In this document: one piece after another, positions 6,433-8,445 of the stretch
Layout: each line of letters starts with the position of its first letter
Position numbering within the stretch: the first letter of the stretch is position 1
DNA from: Intrasporangiaceae bacterium
GTDB taxonomy: Bacteria; Actinomycetota; Actinomycetes; Actinomycetales; Dermatophilaceae
Assembly (NCBI GenBank): GCA_012518475.1
Contig: JAAYSB010000408.1
Span: forward strand, 1-8,445
Direction: 5' to 3'
Length of the DNA: 8,445 bases
Notes under the pieces: model-generated
What the model saw: only the letters and a program-made list of their open reading frames with translations
Databases searched by the model: none
What the model was told of the DNA's origin: nothing
Program-made: the position numbers and the translations under genes

Positions 6433-6735
6433 CTAGGCAGCCGCGTCGCGGGCGGCGACCTTGGCGCGGCGCTCGTGCAGCGGCACCGGGGCGGTCGCGG
6501 CCTCGGCGAGAGCCACGCGGGAGGTGACCTCGGCGAGGATCTGGGAGAGCGGTCGGCCGAGCGCCACGCAGATCGCGGTGATGAGCTCGGAGGAGGCTTC
6601 CTTGGTGCCGCGCTCCACCTCGGAGAGGTAGGCGGTCGACACCGACGCCGTCTTGGCGACATCGCGCAGCGAACGGCCCTGGGTCTGGCGCTCCTCGCGC
6701 AGAACCTCGCCGAGCTCGCGGCGCAACACGATCAT
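6433..6735 (-). CDS. clgR: ClgR, XRE-type helix-turn-helix regulator of Clp protease genes
   Basis: A transcription factor of 100 residues. The N-terminal Cro/C1-type helix-turn-helix spans about residues 5-65. The characteristic stretches LREERQTQGRSLRDVA, STAYLSEVERGTKEASSEL and ITAICVALGRPLSQIL match actinobacterial ClgR, which activates clpP/clpC and other stress-protease genes. Position after rimO-pgsA-cinA also matches: M. tuberculosis has pgsA3 beside clgR. The start ATG 6735 gives MIVLRRELGEVL, the usual ClgR opening. The 28 extra residues possible upstream (from 6819) are not ClgR-like. The C-terminus ends in DAAA. Terminal alanines of this kind act as Clp recognition signals in Streptomyces PopR/ClgR, giving a feedback loop in which the activator is degraded by the protease it induces. 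The last 30 or so residues are variable and Ala/Arg-rich. Confidence 0.9.
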   Translation of the reverse strand: MIVLRRELGEVLREERQTQGRSLRDVAKTASVSTAYLSEVERGTKEASSELITAICVALGRPLSQILAEVTSRVALAEAATAPVPLHERRAKVAARDAAA

Positions 6736-6742
6736 GCGGACC

Positions 6743-6748
6743 ACGTTA
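6743..6748 (-). promoter_or_regulatory. Probable -10 element giving a leaderless clgR transcript
   Basis: On the minus strand TAACGT fits the actinobacterial TANNNT -10 pattern and ends seven bases before the A of ATG 6735. Transcription would therefore start at or next to the initiation codon. No Shine-Dalgarno sequence precedes this ATG, which fits a leaderless mRNA. No good -35 is seen at the usual spacing. Confidence 0.45.
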
Positions 6749-6775
6749 CAGGCACACCCGGACAATCCGCGCGAG

Positions 6776-6793
6776 GGTCGGACCGATCGGCCC
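6776..6793. promoter_or_regulatory. Overlapping palindromes upstream of the clgR promoter
   Basis: GGTCGGACC (6776-6784) is symmetric around its central base and overlaps a near-palindrome, GGACCGATCGGCCC (6780-6793), whose core CCGATCGG is perfect. They lie about 41-58 bases before the presumed clgR transcription start, where an activator or autoregulator could bind. I do not recognise this as the published ClgR motif. It could also be chance. Confidence 0.2.
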
Positions 6794-6833
6794 GGCGTGT
6801 GGCGCGCCCGGGACCACACGTGGTTCGTGCGGG

Positions 6834-7337
6834 TCAGCGGTTGACCGGCGTGGCGAGCAGCTCGGCAGCGAGCTCGAGCAGCCGGCGCACGCTCTGCTCG
6901 CGGATCTCGTCCCGGTCCCCGTTCAGGTCCGGGTTGAGCACCCAGTGCAGCTCAGGTGCGACCAGCGCGAGATAGACCCGCCCAACGGGCTGGCCGTCCT
7001 GCGGATCAGGCCCGGCGACCCCCGTCGTGGCCAGCCCGACGTCGGTGCCCATGACCGTGCACACACCGCGAGCCATCGCCAGAGCGACGTCGGGATCGAC
7101 GGCACCCCGAGCCTCCAGGAGCTCCTCAGGGACCCCGAGCACCGCCGCCTTGCGGTCGGTCGCATATGCGACAACGCCTCCGCGGACAACGGAGGAGGCC
7201 CCGGGGACAGCCGTGAGCGCCGCACAGAGCAGTCCCCCGGTGAGCGACTCGGCGACACCGATGGTCAGGCCCCGCCTGCGGCACACTCCCAGGACCTCGG
7301 CGGCGACGGCCGTGAGCTCCGGCTCCGGCGGCGTCAT
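6834..7337 (-). CDS. cinA: CinA family protein (stand-alone C-terminal NMN amidohydrolase-like domain, PncC type)
   Basis: 167 residues corresponding only to the CinA C-terminal domain. In characterised members this domain deamidates nicotinamide mononucleotide to nicotinate mononucleotide, feeding NAD recycling. The catalytic-site motif GVAESLTGG (residues 27-35, probable nucleophile Ser31) is intact. It is followed by VRGGVVAYATDRKAAVLGV (Tyr58, Lys63) and the TTGVAGP motif at 104-110, then the GRVYLAL strand. The first residues, MTPPEPELTAVAAEVLGVC, form a normal helix for the domain, so nothing appears truncated. Many actinobacteria have this single-domain form rather than full-length CinA with its N-terminal nucleotide-processing domain. 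The start ATG 7337 overlaps the pgsA stop by four bases (ATGA) and has no strong ribosome binding site, so it is probably translated by coupling. Only the family is certain, not the exact substrate. Confidence 0.92.
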   Translation of the reverse strand: MTPPEPELTAVAAEVLGVCRRRGLTIGVAESLTGGLLCAALTAVPGASSVVRGGVVAYATDRKAAVLGVPEELLEARGAVDPDVALAMARGVCTVMGTDVGLATTGVAGPDPQDGQPVGRVYLALVAPELHWVLNPDLNGDRDEIREQSVRRLLELAAELLATPVNR

Positions 7338-7993
7338 GGCCGACGTCGGCGAACCGCCCGGGCCGCCCGCTTGCGCTCGGCACGCTCCGAGGTCTGACGC
7401 AGCCGCAGTGCGTCCCGGAGGATCTCGTACCCGGTGATGAGGGTGACCGCGACGGTGACGGCGAGCACGGCATACGCGACCCACAGGATGACCTGCCCGA
7501 GCGGCCACGTCCACAGCGGGAGGGTGAGCGCGATGATGACGCCGGTCTGGAGCGCGACCTTGACCTTGCCGCCACGCCCGGCAGGCATGACCCCGTGCCG
7601 GATGACGACGAACCGGAGCAGGGTCACGCCCCACTCGCGGATGAGGACGAGGGCGGTGACCCACCACCACACGACCCCGATCATCGAGAGGCCGACGAAG
7701 GCCATCGTCATCAGGGCCTTGTCGGCGATGGGGTCGACGATCTGCCCGAACTTCGTGATGAGCCCGCGGGACCGGGCCAGGTTGCCATCGATGCGGTCGG
7801 TGATCATGGCGATCGCGAAGGTCGCGGCCGCAAGATAGCGATAGAGCGGGTTCTCCCCGCCCTCGACGAGGAGCAGCCACCCGACGACAGGCACGAGGAC
7901 GACCCGGAACATCGTCAGGGCGTTGGCGATGTTCCAGGGACTCGGCGGTGGGAGAGCCTCGGCCCCACGCCCAGGAGTGAGCGGCGGGGTCAT
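7334..7993 (-). CDS. pgsA: CDP-alcohol phosphatidyltransferase (PgsA, phosphatidylglycerophosphate synthase-like)
   Basis: An integral membrane enzyme of 219 residues. PgsA transfers the phosphatidyl group from CDP-diacylglycerol to glycerol-3-phosphate, making phosphatidylglycerophosphate for phosphatidylglycerol and cardiolipin. The complete CDP-alcohol signature is present: Asp66, Asp69, Gly70, Ala73, Arg74, Gly83, Asp87, Asp91, within MITDRIDGNLARSRG and GQIVDPIADKAL. The aspartates bind the catalytic metals. NIANALTMFRVVLVPVVGWLL (about 21-41) is the typical first helix, and further hydrophobic segments lie at about 52-64, 93-115, 146-163 and 166-185. The C-terminus is strongly basic. 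It lies between rimO and cinA with ATGA overlaps on both sides, and GCGGAG five bases before ATG 7993 is a good ribosome binding site. By position it corresponds to the M. tuberculosis gene called pgsA3, so it may not be the cell's only, or main, PGP synthase. Confidence 0.93.
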   Translation of the reverse strand: MTPPLTPGRGAEALPPPSPWNIANALTMFRVVLVPVVGWLLLVEGGENPLYRYLAAATFAIAMITDRIDGNLARSRGLITKFGQIVDPIADKALMTMAFVGLSMIGVVWWWVTALVLIREWGVTLLRFVVIRHGVMPAGRGGKVKVALQTGVIIALTLPLWTWPLGQVILWVAYAVLAVTVAVTLITGYEILRDALRLRQTSERAERKRAARAVRRRRP

Positions 7994-8445
7994 GTCGGCT
8001 CCGCCACGAGGTCGACCCCCTCGGCGTCGACGACCCTGGCCGGGACGATCTCCCCCACCGCGGGCAGCGCCCGACCGACCGGCCAGACCAGCACGGTCTC
8101 CCCGTCGACGTCCGGGCCCTGGTGCGCGCTACGGCCGACCACCGAGACCGGCTCCAGGTCGGAGGACTCGACCGTCTCGATGAGCACCGACACCGACTCC
8201 CGCACCCGTTCCAGGGCGCGTTCAGCGGTCAGGCCCTCGACGAGGGAGGTGACGTGCGCATACCGGTCCTCGATCTCACCGGTGGAGACCTTGTCCCCCA
8301 ACGACTCCGCCTCGGTGCCGTCCTCGTCGGAGTAGGCGAAGACCCCGACGACGTCGAGGCGCGCGTCGACGAGGAACGACGACAGCTCCTCGACGTCGGC
8401 CTCGGTCTCACCGGGGAAGCCGACGATGACGTTGGTGCGGATGCC
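7990..8445 (-). CDS. rimO: Ribosomal protein S12 methylthiotransferase RimO (C-terminal part)
   Basis: The window holds the last 151 codons of a minus-strand gene that enters from the right edge in frame. RimO is a radical-SAM iron-sulfur enzyme that methylthiolates a conserved aspartate of ribosomal protein S12. Visible are the end of the radical-SAM barrel (NVIVGFPGETEADVEEL, then GVFAYSDEDGTEA) and, after a helical linker, a C-terminal TRAM domain over about the last 70 residues (from ERVRESVSVLIE to EGVDLVAEPT). GRSAHQGPDVDG is typical of RimO rather than MiaB. The iron-sulfur cysteines lie outside the window. The stop overlaps the pgsA start as ATGA. In many actinobacteria rimO is followed by pgsA and cinA in this way. 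Confidence 0.95.
   Translation of the reverse strand, partial: GIRTNVIVGFPGETEADVEELSSFLVDARLDVVGVFAYSDEDGTEAESLGDKVSTGEIEDRYAHVTSLVEGLTAERALERVRESVSVLIETVESSDLEPVSVVGRSAHQGPDVDGETVLVWPVGRALPAVGEIVPARVVDAEGVDLVAEPT

Noticed and set aside
6736..6819. N-terminal extension of clgR to ATG 6819
   Set aside because: The 28 extra residues are Arg/Ser/Cys-rich and unlike any ClgR start, and they cover the probable clgR promoter. MIVLRREL is the normal opening.
6220..6975. Plus-strand open frame across clgR (251 codons)
   Set aside because: It covers clgR antisense, is Gly/Arg/Ala-rich with no domain, and is best explained as a shadow.
7338..7880. Extension of the cinA frame upstream to 7880
   Set aside because: The added part is an out-of-phase reading of pgsA. 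The CinA domain begins at ATG 7337, exactly at the ATGA overlap.
7595..8335. Plus-strand open frame across pgsA and rimO (246 codons)
   Set aside because: It is a shadow of two clearly recognised minus-strand genes and has a repetitive Asp/Glu/Arg/Ser composition.
1..8445. CRISPR array, tRNA or rRNA gene, insertion sequence or attachment site
   Set aside because: No regularly spaced repeats, cloverleaf-like conserved arms, transposase motifs or terminal inverted repeats were seen on either strand.

Overview
This is a GC-rich stretch with strongly G/C-ending codons from an actinobacterium. The gene order rimO-pgsA-cinA-clgR and the lhr-nei pair are typical of Actinomycetota. The proteins look closest to the Micrococcales/Intrasporangiaceae range, but that placement rests on general resemblance only.

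Layout: (1) Positions 1-117 are the upstream region of lhr. The minus strand carries what may be the first 21 codons of a divergent TetR-type regulator. (2) Positions 118-5744, plus strand, hold a two-gene DNA/RNA repair unit: the very large helicase lhr, followed by the Fpg/Nei-family DNA glycosylase nei, whose start codon shares one base with the lhr stop. (3) Positions 5709-6345, minus strand, are a degenerate patch between two conserved blocks. In transcription order it holds a small two-helix glycine-rich membrane protein, a remnant of an ABC transporter ATPase (about 21 recognisable N-terminal residues with a good ribosome binding site), and the first helix of a second membrane protein (about 24 residues with a good ribosome binding site). 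Both remnants run into unrelated sequence. (4) Positions 6433-8445, minus strand, hold rimO (3' part) -> pgsA -> cinA -> clgR. The first three are joined by 4-base ATGA stop/start overlaps. clgR comes after a 98-base gap and seems to have its own promoter giving a leaderless transcript.

Functionally, lhr and nei pair a helicase with base-excision repair. The minus-strand operon combines ribosomal protein S12 modification (RimO), phospholipid synthesis (PgsA), nucleotide repair or salvage (CinA C-terminal domain) and the proteolysis regulator ClgR, which ends in three alanines that resemble a Clp degron. lhr/nei and the minus-strand genes converge, and the decayed genes lie between them.

I see no wholly new system. 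The least expected features are the pair of start-retaining gene stubs at 5897-6001 and 5709-5900, a codon-aligned 45-base tandem duplication in a loop of Lhr (2320-2409), and a CRP-like palindrome at 6297-6312.
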